Assembly: GCF_004340905.1 (NCBI RefSeq)
Contig: NZ_SLXD01000003.1
Span: 62,001-126,000, forward strand
Reading direction: 5' to 3'
Origin: Rubrivivax gelatinosus
GTDB lineage: Bacteria > Pseudomonadota > Gammaproteobacteria > Burkholderiales > Burkholderiaceae_C
Length of the DNA: 64,000 bases
The position numbers and the translations under genes are program-made. Below, one piece after another: positions 19,053 to 28,876 of the stretch. Every line of letters starts with the position of its first letter. Position 1 is the first letter of the stretch. The notes beneath the pieces were generated by a model, which was given only the letters and a program-made list of their open reading frames with translations, ran no database searches and was not told the DNA's origin.

Positions 19053-19774
19053 TCGTCGGTGTGCACCGGCAGCCCGGCGCCGGCCGCAACCCGCATCAGG
19101 CGCTCGATCTCACGGTCGTGCACACCTCGCTCGCGCAGCGCACCGGCGGTCTCGGCCAGGTACTGCAGCGTCGTGCCGTAGCGGCCGCGGGCGTGGCGCA
19201 GGATCGCGACGACGTCCTCGTCGCAGAGCCGGCCGGTGTAGTGCTCGCTGCGCCGGCTGAGCGTGAAGGCCAGCGCCGCCACCGTGCCCTGCGGCGTCTG
19301 GCAGGGCAGGAAACGCGGGTCGTAGATGCCGCCGCCGACCATCTCGCGGTCCCACAGGCGCTCGAGTTCGGCCTCGGCGGTTTCCGGGCGCATGCGGTAG
19401 ACGAAGCCGCGGCAGGCCCCGCCGCCCATCAGCGCGAAGACGAGGCCCGGCTGCTGCGGCGTGCCGCGGTTGATCTGCGAGCGCATGCGCAAGGCGCGGT
19501 GCCAGCCGCGCACCAGCGCGGGGCGGTGCTCGGCGGCCTCGAACTCCGGGCGCCAGATCAGCGAGGCGTAGCCGAAGACCCACAGGTCGCCGCGCCCGCC
19601 CCACTGCGCACGCAGCAGCGCCAGCCGGGCGGCGGGATCGTGCGGGCAGGCGCTCACGGGTGCGAGCGCGCCTTGGGGCGCGAGAGCCGGTTCATGGTCT
19701 TCATTGTCGGCAACGGAAGCATTGCAATGACGGTGCCGCAGCCGGCGCCACGATGTCCCCGGGAAGCCCTTCAC
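18941..19774 (-). CDS. ChaC-like gamma-glutamylcyclotransferase
   Basis: A protein of up to 277 residues. The core resembles ChaC (glutathione-specific gamma-glutamylcyclotransferase): LWVFGYASLIWRPEF as the substrate loop, GWHRALRMRS, NRGTPQQPGLVFAL, and LERLWDREMVGGG with the likely catalytic Glu. It would split glutathione into 5-oxoproline and Cys-Gly. The start is uncertain: ATG 19774 gives a 60-residue leader, GTG 19657 gives 26 residues before the core. The C-terminal 37 residues (Ser/Thr-rich) are encoded antisense to the MobA-like gene and look like read-through beyond the normal domain end. Confidence 0.82.
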   Translation of the reverse strand: MKGFPGTSWRRLRHRHCNASVADNEDHEPALAPQGALAPVSACPHDPAARLALLRAQWGGRGDLWVFGYASLIWRPEFEAAEHRPALVRGWHRALRMRSQINRGTPQQPGLVFALMGGGACRGFVYRMRPETAEAELERLWDREMVGGGIYDPRFLPCQTPQGTVAALAFTLSRRSEHYTGRLCDEDVVAILRHARGRYGTTLQYLAETAGALRERGVHDREIERLMRVAAGAGLPVHTDDQPAAARRVGRRSESRSSSVSSSASTPGSSTSTPTAG

Positions 19775-19784
19775 GAAATCGCGA

Positions 19785-19799
19785 TGTAACTAGATTACC
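19785..19799 (+). promoter_or_regulatory. HexR-like operator upstream of edd
   Basis: The sequence TGTAACTAGATTACC, with GTAA/TTAC arms, closely matches the published HexR palindrome (TGTAATTAAATTACA), differing at 3 of 15 positions. HexR represses Entner-Doudoroff genes and is released by KDPG, the Edd product. The site is 36 bp before the edd start. No hexR gene is in the window. Confidence 0.6.
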
Positions 19800-19835
19800 C
19801 CGTTTTCGGTGCTATGGTTACGGCTGGAGGTCAGC

Positions 19836-21650
19836 ATGAAGCCCGCCATCCAAGCCATCACCGATCGCATCCGGGAACGCAGCGCCGACACGCGTGCGGC
19901 CTATCTTCAACGCGTGGACCGCCTCGCGCGCCGACCGCGCGGCGCCGACCGCATGGGTTGTGCCAACGTCGCGCACGCCTTCGCGGCGCTGCCGGGCGAC
20001 GCCAAGCTGAGGGTCGTCGCCGAACACGCACCCAACCTCGCGATCGTCACCGCCTACAACGACATGCTGTCGGCGCACCAGCCCTTCGAGGGTTTCCCGG
20101 CGGTGATCCGCGACGAGGCCCGGCGCCACGGCGCCAGCGCGCAGGTCGCCGGCGGCGTGCCGGCGATGTGCGACGGCGTCACCCAGGGCCTGCCGGGCAT
20201 GGAGCTGAGCCTGTTCTCGCGCGACACGATCGCGATGGGCACGGCGATCGCGCTGTCGCACGACGTCTTCGACGGCGCGCTGATGCTGGGCATCTGCGAC
20301 AAGATCGTGCCGGGGCTGCTGATCGGCGCGCTGCACTTCGGCCACCTGCCGACGGTCTTCGTGCCCGCCGGGCCGATGAGCACCGGGCTGGCCAACGAGG
20401 ACAAGGCCAAGGTGCGCGAGCAGTACGCGCAAGGCCTGGTCGGGCGCGACACGCTGCTGGCCGCCGAGTCCGCCGCCTACCACGGCCCGGGCACCTGCAC
20501 CTTCTACGGCACCGCCAACAGCAACCAGATGCTGATGGAGGCGATGGGCCTGCACGTGCCCGGCGCCGCCTTCGTGCACCCGCACGAAGGCCTGCGCGAG
20601 GCGCTGACACGCGAGGCCGTGCGCCGTGTGCTGGCGATCGGCGCCGGCGGCGACTTCACGCCCATCGGCCGCCTCGTCGACGAGCGTGCGATCGTCAACG
20701 CGATGGTCGCGCTGCTGGCCACCGGCGGCAGCACCAACCACCTGATCCACTGGGTGGCGGTGGCGCGTTCGGCGGGCATCACGATCGACTGGAGCGACTT
20801 CGCCGCGCTGTCGGCCGAGGTGCCGCTGCTGGCGCGTGTCTACCCCAACGGCGCCGCCGACGTGAACCAGTTCCAGGCCGCCGGCGGCCCGGGCTACGTG
20901 ATCGGCGAGCTGCTGCGCGCCGGCTGCCTGCACCCCGACGTGGCGACCGTCGCCGGCCCCGGCCTGGAGCGCTACGCGACGCGGCCGGCGGCCACCGAGG
21001 CCGGCGCTCTCGACTGGACGCCGGTCGGCGCCAGCGGCGACGCCGCGATCCTGCGCCCGGCCGACGCGCCGTTCTCGCCGACCGGCGGCTTGAAGCTGCT
21101 GCAGGGCAACCTGGGCCGCGCGGTGATCAAGGTCTCGGCGGTGCCGGCCGAGCGCCACGTGATCGAGGCGCCGGCGCGTGTCTTCGACGACCAGGAGTCG
21201 CTGCAGGCGGCGTTCAAGGCCGGCGAACTCGACCGCGACCTCGTCGCCGTCGTGCGTTTCCAGGGGCCCAACGCCAACGGCATGCCCGAGCTGCACAAGC
21301 TGACGCCGCCGCTGGCGGTGCTGCAGGGCAAGGGTTACCGCGTCGCGCTGGTCACCGACGGCCGCATGAGCGGCGCTTCGGGCAAGGTGCCCGCGGCGAT
21401 CCACGTCAGCCCCGAGGCGCTGGCCGGCGGCCCGCTGGCCCGGGTGCGCGACGGCGACCTGCTGCGCCTGGACGCCGACGCCGGCACGCTGCAGGCACTG
21501 GTCGACGCCGTCGAATGGGCCGCGCGCACGCCGGCCACCATCACCCCGGACCAGGCGGCCGCCAATGGCCACGACCTGGGCCGTGAACTGTTCGCGGGCC
21601 TGCGCCGCAACGCCCGCTGCGCCGAGGAGGGCGCCGTCACATGGCTCTGA
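19836..21650 (+). CDS. edd: Phosphogluconate dehydratase (Entner-Doudoroff)
   Basis: A 604-residue IlvD/Edd-family dehydratase converting 6-phosphogluconate to 2-keto-3-deoxy-6-phosphogluconate. Iron-sulfur cluster cysteines are visible in AMCDGVTQG and [20 protein letters not shown], plus [10 protein letters not shown]; the C-terminal block [26 protein letters not shown] is diagnostic. Start at ATG 19836 with GGAGG 7 bp upstream; an in-frame ATG at 19809 lacks such a site. It overlaps eda by 10 bp, so the two pathway enzymes are co-translated. A HexR-like operator lies just upstream. Confidence 0.96.
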   Translation: MKPAIQAITDRIRERSADTRAAYLQRVDRLARRPRGADRMGCANVAHAFAALPGDAKLRVVAEHAPNLAIVTAYNDMLSAHQPFEGFPAVIRDEARRHGASAQVAGGVPAMCDGVTQGLPGMELSLFSRDTIAMGTAIALSHDVFDGALMLGICDKIVPGLLIGALHFGHLPTVFVPAGPMSTGLANEDKAKVREQYAQGLVGRDTLLAAESAAYHGPGTCTFYGTANSNQMLMEAMGLHVPGAAFVHPHEGLREALTREAVRRVLAIGAGGDFTPIGRLVDERAIVNAMVALLATGGSTNHLIHWVAVARSAGITIDWSDFAALSAEVPLLARVYPNGAADVNQFQAAGGPGYVIGELLRAGCLHPDVATVAGPGLERYATRPAATEAGALDWTPVGASGDAAILRPADAPFSPTGGLKLLQGNLGRAVIKVSAVPAERHVIEAPARVFDDQESLQAAFKAGELDRDLVAVVRFQGPNANGMPELHKLTPPLAVLQGKGYRVALVTDGRMSGASGKVPAAIHVSPEALAGGPLARVRDGDLLRLDADAGTLQALVDAVEWAARTPATITPDQAAANGHDLGRELFAGLRRNARCAEEGAVTWL

Positions 21651-22273
21651 AGCCGATCGAACTCGCCGCCCCGGGACCCGTGATCCCGGTCATCGTCATC
21701 CAGCGTGTCGAGGACGCGCTGCCGCTGGCCGAGGCGCTGCTGGCCGGCGGCGTGCGCGTGCTCGAGGTCACGCTGCGCACACCGGCCGGGCTGGAGGCGA
21801 TCCGCCGCATCGCGCGCGAACTGCCCGAGGCGCTGGTCGGCGCGGGCACCGTGCGCAACGTCGCCGACGCCCAGGCGGCGCTCGACGCCGGTGCACGTTT
21901 TGCCGTCAGCCCGGGTTACACCGCCGAGATCGGCCGCGCCTGCCGCCAGATCGGGCTGCCGCTGCTGCCTGGCGTGGCCACGCCCGGCGAGGTGCTGGCG
22001 GCGATGGCCGACGGCTACGACTTCCTGAAGTTCTTCCCGGCCGCCGCGGCCGGCGGCATCCCGGTGCTCAAGGCCCTGGCCGGGCCGTTCCCGGACATCG
22101 CCTTCTGCCCGACCGGCGGCCTGACGCCGGAGAACGCGCGCCAGTACCTGGCGCTGCCCAACGTCAAGGTCTGCGGCGGCTCGTGGCTGTCGCCGCAGGC
22201 GACGATCGACGCCGGAGACTGGGCGCAGATCACCCGGCTGGCGCGCGCCGCGCAGGCGCTGCGCGAGGACTGA
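21641..22273 (+). CDS. eda: KDPG aldolase (2-dehydro-3-deoxyphosphogluconate aldolase)
   Basis: A 210-residue class I aldolase that splits KDPG into pyruvate and glyceraldehyde 3-phosphate. The fold's markers are [20 protein letters not shown], the catalytic Glu in [21 protein letters not shown], and the Schiff-base Lys near residue 128 in [24 protein letters not shown] forms the phosphate site. Start ATG 21641 lies 10 bp inside edd, preceded by GAGGAGGG. Together with edd it completes the lower Entner-Doudoroff route; zwf and pgl are not in the window. Confidence 0.96.
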   Translation: MALKPIELAAPGPVIPVIVIQRVEDALPLAEALLAGGVRVLEVTLRTPAGLEAIRRIARELPEALVGAGTVRNVADAQAALDAGARFAVSPGYTAEIGRACRQIGLPLLPGVATPGEVLAAMADGYDFLKFFPAAAAGGIPVLKALAGPFPDIAFCPTGGLTPENARQYLALPNVKVCGGSWLSPQATIDAGDWAQITRLARAAQALRED

Positions 22274-22280
22274 GATCGAC

Positions 22281-22302
22281 CCGGCGGCCTGCCGGCCGCC
22301 GG
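22281..22302. terminator. Hairpin between convergent eda and gloA
   Basis: Perfect 9-bp GC-rich stem (CCGGCGGCC/GGCCGCCGG) with loop TGCC, in the 37-bp gap between the two stop codons. No T-run on either strand, so efficiency is uncertain. Confidence 0.4.
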
Positions 22303-22310
22303 TGCGCCCG

Positions 22311-22727
22311 TCAGGCGCGCAGCGAGTCCGCGGGCGCGGCCGCCTCGGCGCGCTGGATCAGCTCGACCTTGTAGCCGTCGGGATCGGTGATGAAGGCGAT
22401 CACCGTCGAGCCGCCCTTGACCGGGCCGGCGTCGCGCGTGATGTTGCCGCCGGCGGCGCGGATCTTGTCGCAGGCCGCGTAGGCGTCGGGCACGCCGATG
22501 GCGATGTGGCCGTAGGCCGTGCCCATCTCGTACGACGACACGCCGTGGTTGTAGGTGAGCTCGATCTCGGCGTGCTCGGGGTTCGAGCCGTAGCCGAGGA
22601 AGGCGAGCGAATAGCCGTGGGCGGCGTTGTCGCTGGTGCGCAGCAGCGTCATGCCCATGACCTTCGTGTAGAAGTCGATCGACCGTTGCAGGTCGCCGAC
22701 GCGCAGCATCGTGTGGAGCAGTCTCAT
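22311..22727 (-). CDS. gloA: Lactoylglutathione lyase (glyoxalase I)
   Basis: A 138-residue metalloenzyme that turns the methylglyoxal-glutathione hemithioacetal into S-lactoylglutathione. Metal ligands follow the family pattern: His 5 ([19 protein letters not shown]), Glu in [10 protein letters not shown], His in GHIAIGVPD and Glu in YKVELIQ. Length equals E. coli GloA (135). Start ATG 22727 gives the standard N-terminus. It sits 32 bp downstream of the SDR gene on the same strand and converges with eda, apt for a pathway that can raise methylglyoxal. Confidence 0.95.
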   Translation of the reverse strand: MRLLHTMLRVGDLQRSIDFYTKVMGMTLLRTSDNAAHGYSLAFLGYGSNPEHAEIELTYNHGVSSYEMGTAYGHIAIGVPDAYAACDKIRAAGGNITRDAGPVKGGSTVIAFITDPDGYKVELIQRAEAAAPADSLRA

Positions 22728-22759
22728 GGCGCGGATTGTCCCGCAGCCCGCTGCGGCCC

Positions 22760-23548
22760 TCAGACGGGCACGGTGTAGTTGAGCGTCATGCGCCCGCCGT
22801 CGACGACGACGATCTCGCCCGTGACGTAGCTGGCGGCGTCCGACAGCAGCCAGGCGCAGACGTCGGCCACCTCGCCGGGCTCGCCCAGGCGCTTCATCGG
22901 CGTGCGGCTCATGATGCGCGCCTTGGCCTCGTCGCTGGTCAGCACCGCGTTCTTCGCCAGCTCGGTGGCGATGGTGCCCGGCGCGACGGCGTTGACACGC
23001 ACGCCGCGGTCGGCGAGCGACAGCGCCATCACGCGCGTGAGCTGGTCGACGGCGCCCTTGCTGGCGTTGTAGCTGGCGATCGACGGGATCGTCAGCCGGC
23101 CGTTGACCGAGCTCATGTTGACGATCGCGCCGCCCCCGGCCTTGACCAGCTCGCGCGCGACCGCCTGGCCGACGAGGAACGAACCCTTCAGATTGACGGC
23201 GATGACCGCGTCCCAGTCGGCTTCGTCGACCTCCAGGAAGTCCGCGGCCTTGAAGATGCCGGCGTTGTTGACCAGGCCGTCGACACGGCCGAAGGCCGCC
23301 AGCGTCGCCGCCAGCGCGGCCTCGACCTCGGTCTTCTGCGAGACGTCGCAATGGGCGTAGACGGCGCGGTGGCCGGCGGCCGTCAGCTCGGCGGCCAGGC
23401 GCCGGCCGGCGTCGTCGGCCACGTCCCAGAGCGCGACCGCGGCGCCGTCGCGCACGAGGCGGCGGGCACAGGCCTCGCCGATGCCTTGCGAGGCGCCGGT
23501 GATGACGACGACGCGGCCATCGAGGCCGAAATGAACGCCTTGCTGCAT
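22760..23548 (-). CDS. Short-chain dehydrogenase/reductase
   Basis: A 262-residue SDR oxidoreductase. The nucleotide-binding [11 protein letters not shown] (about 18-28), the NNAG block (about 92), the catalytic Ser in NMSSVNGR and the Tyr/Lys pair in SYNASKGA are all present; [13 protein letters not shown] and [13 protein letters not shown] complete the classical fold. An Asp after the second strand (LWDVADD) suggests NAD rather than NADP. Substrate cannot be told from sequence. Same strand and close to gloA; possible two-gene unit. Confidence 0.92.
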   Translation of the reverse strand: MQQGVHFGLDGRVVVITGASQGIGEACARRLVRDGAAVALWDVADDAGRRLAAELTAAGHRAVYAHCDVSQKTEVEAALAATLAAFGRVDGLVNNAGIFKAADFLEVDEADWDAVIAVNLKGSFLVGQAVARELVKAGGGAIVNMSSVNGRLTIPSIASYNASKGAVDQLTRVMALSLADRGVRVNAVAPGTIATELAKNAVLTSDEAKARIMSRTPMKRLGEPGEVADVCAWLLSDAASYVTGEIVVVDGGRMTLNYTVPV

Positions 23549-23677
23549 GGGGACGGGCGGCCGGGCCGCGGCGGGTTCGACGGGCCCGCAGTGTAAGCAC
23601 GCCCGGCGCGCCAGGCGTGTCGACCCCTGCAGCTGCGGTGGCGGCCCCGCGCGGTCTAAGAGTCCCCGGCGGACTTG

Positions 23678-25309
23678 CTACGCGAGCGCTGCCGCGTGCG
23701 CGCCGGTGCGTGCGGCGCGGCGCAGCGAGACGGCATCGGCGGGCGCGGCCGCGGCATCGCGGCCGGCGTCGAGGTGGAACAGCTGCACCGCTTCGGTCAC
23801 GGTGTCCGCCTTGAAGCGCAGCTGCTGCGCGGCGGCCGCGATCTCCTCGACCAGCGCGGCGTTCTGCTGCGTGATGCCGTCGATGCGCGCGACCGCGGTG
23901 TTGATCTGCGAGATGCCCTGCAGCTGCTCGTCGGCGCCGTGGCTGATGCCCGAGACGACGCTGCCCACCCGCTGCACGGTGCCGACGGCCGCGGCGATGG
24001 TCTCGCGCGCGGCCGCGCTCAGCCGGTTGCCGGCCTCGACCTTCTCGGACGAGTCGACGATCAGCTGCTTGATCTCGCGGGCCGCGGTGGCCGAACGCTG
24101 CGCCAGCGCACGCACCTCGCCGGCCACCACGGCGAAACCGCGGCCCTGTTCGCCGGCGCGTGCGGCCTCGACGGCGGCGTTGAGCGCCAGGATGTTGGTC
24201 TGGAAGGCGATGCCGTCGATGACCTGGATGATCTCGCCGATGCGCCGCGACGAGTCGCTGATCACCTGCATCGTCTGCGTCACCTGGTCGACCGCCTCGC
24301 TGCCGCGGCGGGTGACGGCCGATGCCTCGTCGGCGAGCTTGGCAGCCTCGGCGGCGGCCGAGGCGCTCTGGCGCACCGTGCTCGTGATCTGCTCCATCGA
24401 CGAGGCCGTTTCCTGCAGGTTGGAGGCCTGGGTTTCGGTGCGCACCGACAGGTCCTGGTTGCCGGTGGCGATCTCGCAGGTGGCGTCGCGCATGTGCTCG
24501 ACCTCGTTGCGGGCGTCGCGCACGATCGAACGCAGGTTGACGTTGAGCTGGTTCAGCGCCTTCGCGAGGTTGCCGAAGGCGTCGTTGCCCGGCTTCGGCA
24601 GGCGTTCCGTCAGGTCGCCGGCGGCCATGCGGTTGGCGAAGTTGAGCAGCGGCGACAGCGGCGCCAGCACCAGGCGCGCAAACACGGCCGCCCCGGCGGT
24701 GCAGCCCAGCAGCACGCAGGCGATGACGGCGTACCAGCCCATGAAGTGGCCGACCATGGCGCTGCTGCCCGCCAGCAGCGCGGTCGCCAGCATCAGCGGC
24801 ACGTGCCGGCGCAGGCGCGACAGGCGCCGCAGCCGCCCCAGGGCCGTGGCGCGGTACGGGGTGCCCGCCGCGAGCTTGAGCGTCGTGCGGCCGCTTTCCT
24901 TCTCGCTGCGCATGCGGGCATAGAGCGCCTCGGCGCAACGCACCTCTTCGCGCGTGGGCTCGGTGCGCACCGACATGTAGCCCACCGGCCGGCCGTCGCG
25001 CATCAGCGGCGTGACGTTGGCCATCACCCAGTAGTAACGCCCGTCCTGGCGCCGGTTCTTCACCGGAGCCGACCAGGGCTGGCCGGCGCCGATGCAGGCC
25101 CACATGTCGCGGAAGGCCTCCTCCGGCATGTCGGGGTGGCGGATCAGGTTGTGCGGCTGGCCCAGGAGATCGTCCTTGACGTAGCCGCTGACCGAGATGA
25201 AGGCCGGGTTGCAGTAGAGGATCCGGCCCTTCAGGTCGGTCGTCGAGACGAGGGTTTCACCCTTGGGAAACGGATACTCCTCGTTGCTCACGGGCAGGTT
25301 CACACGCAT
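23678..25309 (-). CDS. Aer-like PAS-containing methyl-accepting chemotaxis protein
   Basis: A 543-residue chemoreceptor. The N-terminus ([20 protein letters not shown]) and the PAS domain (about 15-120; [13 protein letters not shown]) are of the Aer type that binds FAD and senses redox or oxygen. Two hydrophobic stretches near 165-210, a HAMP-like linker ([12 protein letters not shown]) and the signalling hairpin ([20 protein letters not shown]) follow. Start at ATG 25309 rather than ATG 25315, because GGAGG directly abuts the latter and is 6 bp from the former. It would relay to CheA/CheW, which except for one cheW (57164) are not in the window. Confidence 0.9.
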   Translation of the reverse strand: MRVNLPVSNEEYPFPKGETLVSTTDLKGRILYCNPAFISVSGYVKDDLLGQPHNLIRHPDMPEEAFRDMWACIGAGQPWSAPVKNRRQDGRYYWVMANVTPLMRDGRPVGYMSVRTEPTREEVRCAEALYARMRSEKESGRTTLKLAAGTPYRATALGRLRRLSRLRRHVPLMLATALLAGSSAMVGHFMGWYAVIACVLLGCTAGAAVFARLVLAPLSPLLNFANRMAAGDLTERLPKPGNDAFGNLAKALNQLNVNLRSIVRDARNEVEHMRDATCEIATGNQDLSVRTETQASNLQETASSMEQITSTVRQSASAAAEAAKLADEASAVTRRGSEAVDQVTQTMQVISDSSRRIGEIIQVIDGIAFQTNILALNAAVEAARAGEQGRGFAVVAGEVRALAQRSATAAREIKQLIVDSSEKVEAGNRLSAAARETIAAAVGTVQRVGSVVSGISHGADEQLQGISQINTAVARIDGITQQNAALVEEIAAAAQQLRFKADTVTEAVQLFHLDAGRDAAAAPADAVSLRRAARTGAHAAALA

Positions 25310-25454
25310 CGACATCCTCCACTGGCATCAGTGATTGCTGGAATCGGTCCAGACGCTCGACGATAAAGATGCGATGCCTGCTAGGGATGCGAAAAAGTGT
25401 GCGAATCGCTGATTGATTTTTGCGAATAGGGCCGAGGTGATGCTGCTCGGCAAG

Positions 25455-25481
25455 GGGTCGGCCGGGTGCGCCTGGACTTGA
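25455..25481 (-). promoter_or_regulatory. Weak sigma-28-like promoter for the Aer-like receptor
   Basis: On the minus strand TCAA (25481-25478), a 15-bp spacer, then GCCGACCC (25462-25455), compared with consensus TAAA-N15-GCCGATAA. Spacing is exact but the -10 box matches only 5 of 8, so this is tentative. Confidence 0.22.
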
Positions 25482-25497
25482 GCGACGTTGCGAACGT

Positions 25498-26472
25498 TTA
25501 CCGGCTGGCGCCGGCTTCGCGGTCCAGCCAGATCGCCATGCCCTGGGCATTGAGTTCGATGTCCAGTTCCAGCAGCTGCCGCAGTGCCGCCGGCGCCAGC
25601 GTGCAGCCGTGCTCGGCCAGGCTGGCGCGGTAGATCGCCTCCAGGCCCTCGCGAAGCGCGGCGTGGCGGGCTTCGCCGACCCCGGCAACGCGACGCCCCA
25701 GGGCCACCATCTCGTCCAGCAGCGCCAGCAGCAGCGCGCCCAGGCGCGGCACGTCGTCGACGCGGCCGTAGTGGGTCAGGAACATCGAGCGCGGCGAGCG
25801 TGCGAGCAGGCGCCGGACCGAGGCCTTCAGGGCCTCGGGCTCGAACTGCACCGGCGTCGAGGTGGGCAGCAGCCAGGCGCCGCGCTCGCTGTCGAACTCG
25901 CGGTACGACAGGCCGAAGGTGTCGCCGGTGAACCAGCCCTGCGAGGCTTCGTCCCAGATGCAATGGTGGTGGCGGGCGTGGCCCGGCGTGTCGGCGAACT
26001 CGAGCGTGCGGCCGGCCAGCGAGATCCGCTGGCCGTCGCTGCTGCTGTCCACGCGATCGGCGGGCACCGGCACCAGCGTGCCGTAGTTGCGCTGCATCTC
26101 GGCCTCGCCATAGACCGCGCTGGCGCCGGCCCAGATCTGCGACGGGTCGACGAGGTGGCGTGCGGCGCGTGGGTGCGCCATCACGCGTGCCGCCGGCAGC
26201 GCCTGCATCAGCAGGCCGACGCCGCCGGCGTGGTCGAGGTGGATGTGGGTGGGGATGACCCAGTCGACGGCGTCGTGCGGCAGCCCCAGTGCGGCCAGCG
26301 CCTCGAGGATGCGCGGCAGCGCGTGGTTGGTGCCGGCGTCCACGATCGCCGCGCGGCCGCCGTGCAGCACGAGGTAGGCGGCGTCGAAGCGCGGGCGGTG
26401 GAAGCCGGTGTCGACGGCGTAGATGTCGTGCCCGCAGGGCTCGACGAAGGAGGGAAGGGCGGTGGCACTCAT
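25498..26472 (-). CDS. Metallo-beta-lactamase-fold hydrolase
   Basis: A 324-residue MBL-fold enzyme. Metal ligands are intact: THIHLDHAGG (about 75-84), His in the DTPGHARHH block (about 162-170), GDTFG Asp (about 180) and THYGRVDDV near 235. The first strand IVDAGTNHALPRILEAL is typical of glyoxalase II-like hydrolases. Substrate unknown; glyoxalase II activity would complement the nearby gloA but the sequence does not show it. It stands alone, followed after 82 bp by the next minus-strand gene. Confidence 0.88.
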   Translation of the reverse strand: MSATALPSFVEPCGHDIYAVDTGFHRPRFDAAYLVLHGGRAAIVDAGTNHALPRILEALAALGLPHDAVDWVIPTHIHLDHAGGVGLLMQALPAARVMAHPRAARHLVDPSQIWAGASAVYGEAEMQRNYGTLVPVPADRVDSSSDGQRISLAGRTLEFADTPGHARHHHCIWDEASQGWFTGDTFGLSYREFDSERGAWLLPTSTPVQFEPEALKASVRRLLARSPRSMFLTHYGRVDDVPRLGALLLALLDEMVALGRRVAGVGEARHAALREGLEAIYRASLAEHGCTLAPAALRQLLELDIELNAQGMAIWLDREAGASR

Positions 26473-26521
26473 GCGCCGATTGTCGGCGCGGCCGCGGCCC
26501 GGGTGGCGCCAGACCGTGCAG

Positions 26522-26544
26522 GCGGCCCGCCTTCAGCGGGCCGC
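26522..26544 (-). terminator. Hairpin after the TPR-protein gene
   Basis: 9-bp stem GCGGCCCGC/GCGGGCCGC with a 5-base loop, 11 bp downstream of the stop at 26555. No T-run, so it may be a weak terminator or an mRNA stabiliser. Confidence 0.4.
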
Positions 26545-26554
26545 TCGGGGCTGG

Positions 26555-27751
26555 TCAGTGGGCCGCCAGCCAGAGGTGGGCGATCTCGGCGACGCCGTCG
26601 TGGCCCTTGACGCTGCGCAGCGTCTGCGCGGCGGCCGCCTTCTGCCCGGCCTGTGCCTGCGCCTGGCCCAGTCGCAGCTTGGCGTCCTCGGGGCGGCGCA
26701 GGCCGCCCTTGGAGATGCCCTTCTGGATCAGCGCCGCACCCTTGTCGGCCTGGCCCATCGAGGCGTAGGCGAAACCGACCTTGACCAGGTCGTCGCCGCT
26801 CTTCTCGGCAGCGGCCGCCTCAGCCTGCTGCGCGATGTCGGCCTTGAGCTGGGCCTCCTGCTTGAGCGCCAGGTCGCGCAGGCGCTGGTGGCGCGTGGCC
26901 TCGGCACCGCTGCCCAGCGCGCCGGCCTTGTAACCCTGCTCGACGATGCGCACGGCCTCGCTCGGCAGGCCGGCCTGCAGCGCGAGCTGCGCCATCTCCA
27001 TGTACTCGTCGGTCTTGCCCAGCGCGCCGACGGCCAGCTTCAGCCGCATGACGTCGAGCGCGAAACGGTCCGCGAACCCGCTCTTGCGCTGCAGTCGGCC
27101 CAGGTAGGCCGTCCAGTAGTCCTTCTTCGGGTAATAGGTGACCAGTTTCTCGAGCGTGCCGACGTAGCCGTTGGTGTTGCCGGTGCGCTGCTGGGCGTCG
27201 GCCAGGCGCAGCAGGTCGCCTTCGTCGGGCTTGCGGCCGGCCTGCTCGGCGGCGGCCACGGCCGCGCCGGCGTCGCGCGCGATCGCGTTGTAGTCACCGC
27301 TGGCCGACTGCAGATAGGCCTGCAGCTGCTTGATCGTGGCGCTGTTGTTGCCCGCAGCCACCGCCTTGTTCAGCCATTCGTTGGCCTTGGCGGTGTTGCG
27401 CAGCTGGGCATAGGCGGCGGCGAGCTGCTCGGCGAGCTGGCCGAGCTCGTTGCCGCCGGCCTTGGCGGCGAGCGCCTCGAGGGCCTGGGCAGCGACCGCG
27501 TAGTCACCGGCGCGCTGGGCGGCGGCGGCCTTCATGCGGTCGATGGTCTGCTGTTCGGCAGCGCTTCGGCCGCCGACGCTCTCGGCCTCGCGCACCTTGG
27601 CGAGCGCCTCGCGCGCCTTGCCCGCCTTCAGCAGTTCGCCCGCCTGCTGCAGCGGCTTGCCGATCTCGGCACGCAGCCCCTGGGCCCCGGCGACGGACAG
27701 CCAGCCGGCGGTGACGAGGCAGAGGGCAAGGGTTCGCAGCTTGGTCTTCAT
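26555..27751 (-). CDS. Exported TPR protein linked to TonB system
   Basis: A 398-residue protein with a Sec signal peptide (about 1-23, ending AGA) and a helical TPR-like array through its whole length (KAREALAKVREAE, GDYAVAAQALEAL, ASMGQADKGAALIQKG). No enzymatic motif. It is the last gene after tonB, exbB and two exbD genes on the minus strand, an arrangement common in Burkholderiales, so it probably works in the periplasm with that complex. A repeat element (27817-27902) lies between it and exbD, which may uncouple its expression from the operon. Confidence 0.82.
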   Translation of the reverse strand: MKTKLRTLALCLVTAGWLSVAGAQGLRAEIGKPLQQAGELLKAGKAREALAKVREAESVGGRSAAEQQTIDRMKAAAAQRAGDYAVAAQALEALAAKAGGNELGQLAEQLAAAYAQLRNTAKANEWLNKAVAAGNNSATIKQLQAYLQSASGDYNAIARDAGAAVAAAEQAGRKPDEGDLLRLADAQQRTGNTNGYVGTLEKLVTYYPKKDYWTAYLGRLQRKSGFADRFALDVMRLKLAVGALGKTDEYMEMAQLALQAGLPSEAVRIVEQGYKAGALGSGAEATRHQRLRDLALKQEAQLKADIAQQAEAAAAEKSGDDLVKVGFAYASMGQADKGAALIQKGISKGGLRRPEDAKLRLGQAQAQAGQKAAAAQTLRSVKGHDGVAEIAHLWLAAH

Positions 27752-27816
27752 CTCTTGGGTTCCTCGGCGAACCGCCTGCCAGCAAACGGCACGCCAGGTG
27801 GAGGGGTGCGGTAATG

Positions 27817-27902
27817 TCAAGCGGACGCCGCGGACGGGCTCTGCCCGCCCGCTGGCGTCGCCCCCTCGAGGGGGAGCGGCGCAGCCGCTTCGGGGGTGGT
27901 CG
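27817..27902 (-). repeat. Dispersed GC-rich repeat, copy A
   Basis: An 86-bp element immediately after the exbD stop. It contains a CCCCCTCGAGGGGG palindrome, an AGCGGCGCAGCCGCT inverted repeat and a GGGC/GCCC hairpin. A related 83-bp copy lies at 47011-47093 in the same position after trpS. Both begin TCAAGCGG at the distal end and end next to the gene's stop codon. Probably a terminator-type repetitive element. Confidence 0.75.
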
Positions 27903-28328
27903 TCAATTCATGAACTGCTCGTTGCCGACGATGCCGATCTTGGTCACGCCCAGGCGCTGGGCGCTGGCCATGATCATCGCGACGACCTTGTAGGTCACGA
28001 GCTTGTTCGGGCGCAGGTGCACCTCGGCCTGGTCGGCCGCGGCGGCGACGGAGGCCAGCTTGGCTTCCAGCGTCGCGCGGTCGGGCACGATCTCGCCGTT
28101 CCAGCCGATGGTGCCGTCGAAGTCGACGTCGATGCGGATGATCTCCGGCGGCTGCGGCGGCGGCGCCGCGTTGTTCGGCGTCGGCATGTTCATCTTCACC
28201 GCGTGCGTCTGGATCGGGATGGTGATGATGAACATGATCAGCAGCACCAGCATCACGTCGATCAGCGGCGTGGTGTTGATGTCCACCATCACGTCGTCTT
28301 CGGCGGCGGAACCTACTTGCATGGCCAT
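27903..28328 (-). CDS. exbD: ExbD-family biopolymer transport protein (second copy)
   Basis: A 141-residue ExbD with a short cytosolic N-terminus, one membrane helix (about 20-42) holding the essential Asp in NTTPLIDVMLVLLIMFI, and a periplasmic domain. The ExbB-ExbD complex uses proton flow to energise TonB. It shares MAMQVG and the helix with the preceding ExbD but has a distinct periplasmic half. It starts 11 bp after that gene on the minus strand. Two different ExbD proteins in one operon suggest a mixed complex or separate partners. Confidence 0.94.
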   Translation of the reverse strand: MAMQVGSAAEDDVMVDINTTPLIDVMLVLLIMFIITIPIQTHAVKMNMPTPNNAAPPPQPPEIIRIDVDFDGTIGWNGEIVPDRATLEAKLASVAAAADQAEVHLRPNKLVTYKVVAMIMASAQRLGVTKIGIVGNEQFMN

Positions 28329-28339
28329 GGTTGTTCTCC

Positions 28340-28780
28340 TCAGCGCGGCGCGACGCCGGCAGGCGGCTCGGTGATGAAGCCGACCTTGAAGATGCCGGCG
28401 CGCTGGCAGGCCACGACGACACGGCCCACGGACTCGTAGCGCACCTCGCCGTCACCGCGGATGTGCACCTCGGGCTGCGGCTCCTTGACCGATTCGGTCT
28501 TCAGGCGGTTCACCAGCGCCTCGATGTCCGGCAGACGTTCGATGCCCCAGAAGATCTCGCCGTCGCGGTTGACCGCGATGACGATGTTCTCGGGCTTGGT
28601 CTGCAGCGGGATGTTGCGTTCCTTGGGCAGTTCGAGCTTGATCGACTGCGTGACCACGGGAATCGTGATCAGGAAGATGATGAGCAGCACCAGCATCACG
28701 TCCACCAGCGGCGTGGTGTTGATCGAGCTGTTGAGCTGCTCCTCCCCGCCGTTCTCGGCGGGGCCTACTTGCATCGCCAT
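28340..28780 (-). CDS. exbD: ExbD-family biopolymer transport protein (first copy)
   Basis: A 146-residue ExbD. The membrane helix (about 23-44) carries the proton-path Asp in NTTPLVDVMLVLLIIFLI; the periplasmic domain includes ENIVIAVNRDGEIFWG. Start chosen at ATG 28780 because CAGGAG lies 6 bp upstream and the paralogue begins with the same MAMQVG; the frame is open 39 bp further. It is followed 11 bp later by the second exbD and preceded by exbB after 96 bp. Confidence 0.94.
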   Translation of the reverse strand: MAMQVGPAENGGEEQLNSSINTTPLVDVMLVLLIIFLITIPVVTQSIKLELPKERNIPLQTKPENIVIAVNRDGEIFWGIERLPDIEALVNRLKTESVKEPQPEVHIRGDGEVRYESVGRVVVACQRAGIFKVGFITEPPAGVAPR

Positions 28781-28876
28781 CGCGATCTCCTGGAGGACGA
28801 CGGCCGCCCGGTGCCGCACGCGCTGCCGTGCCCGCAGGCACGGCCGTCACGGCGGCGGCGGCCGATCGGCATCACG

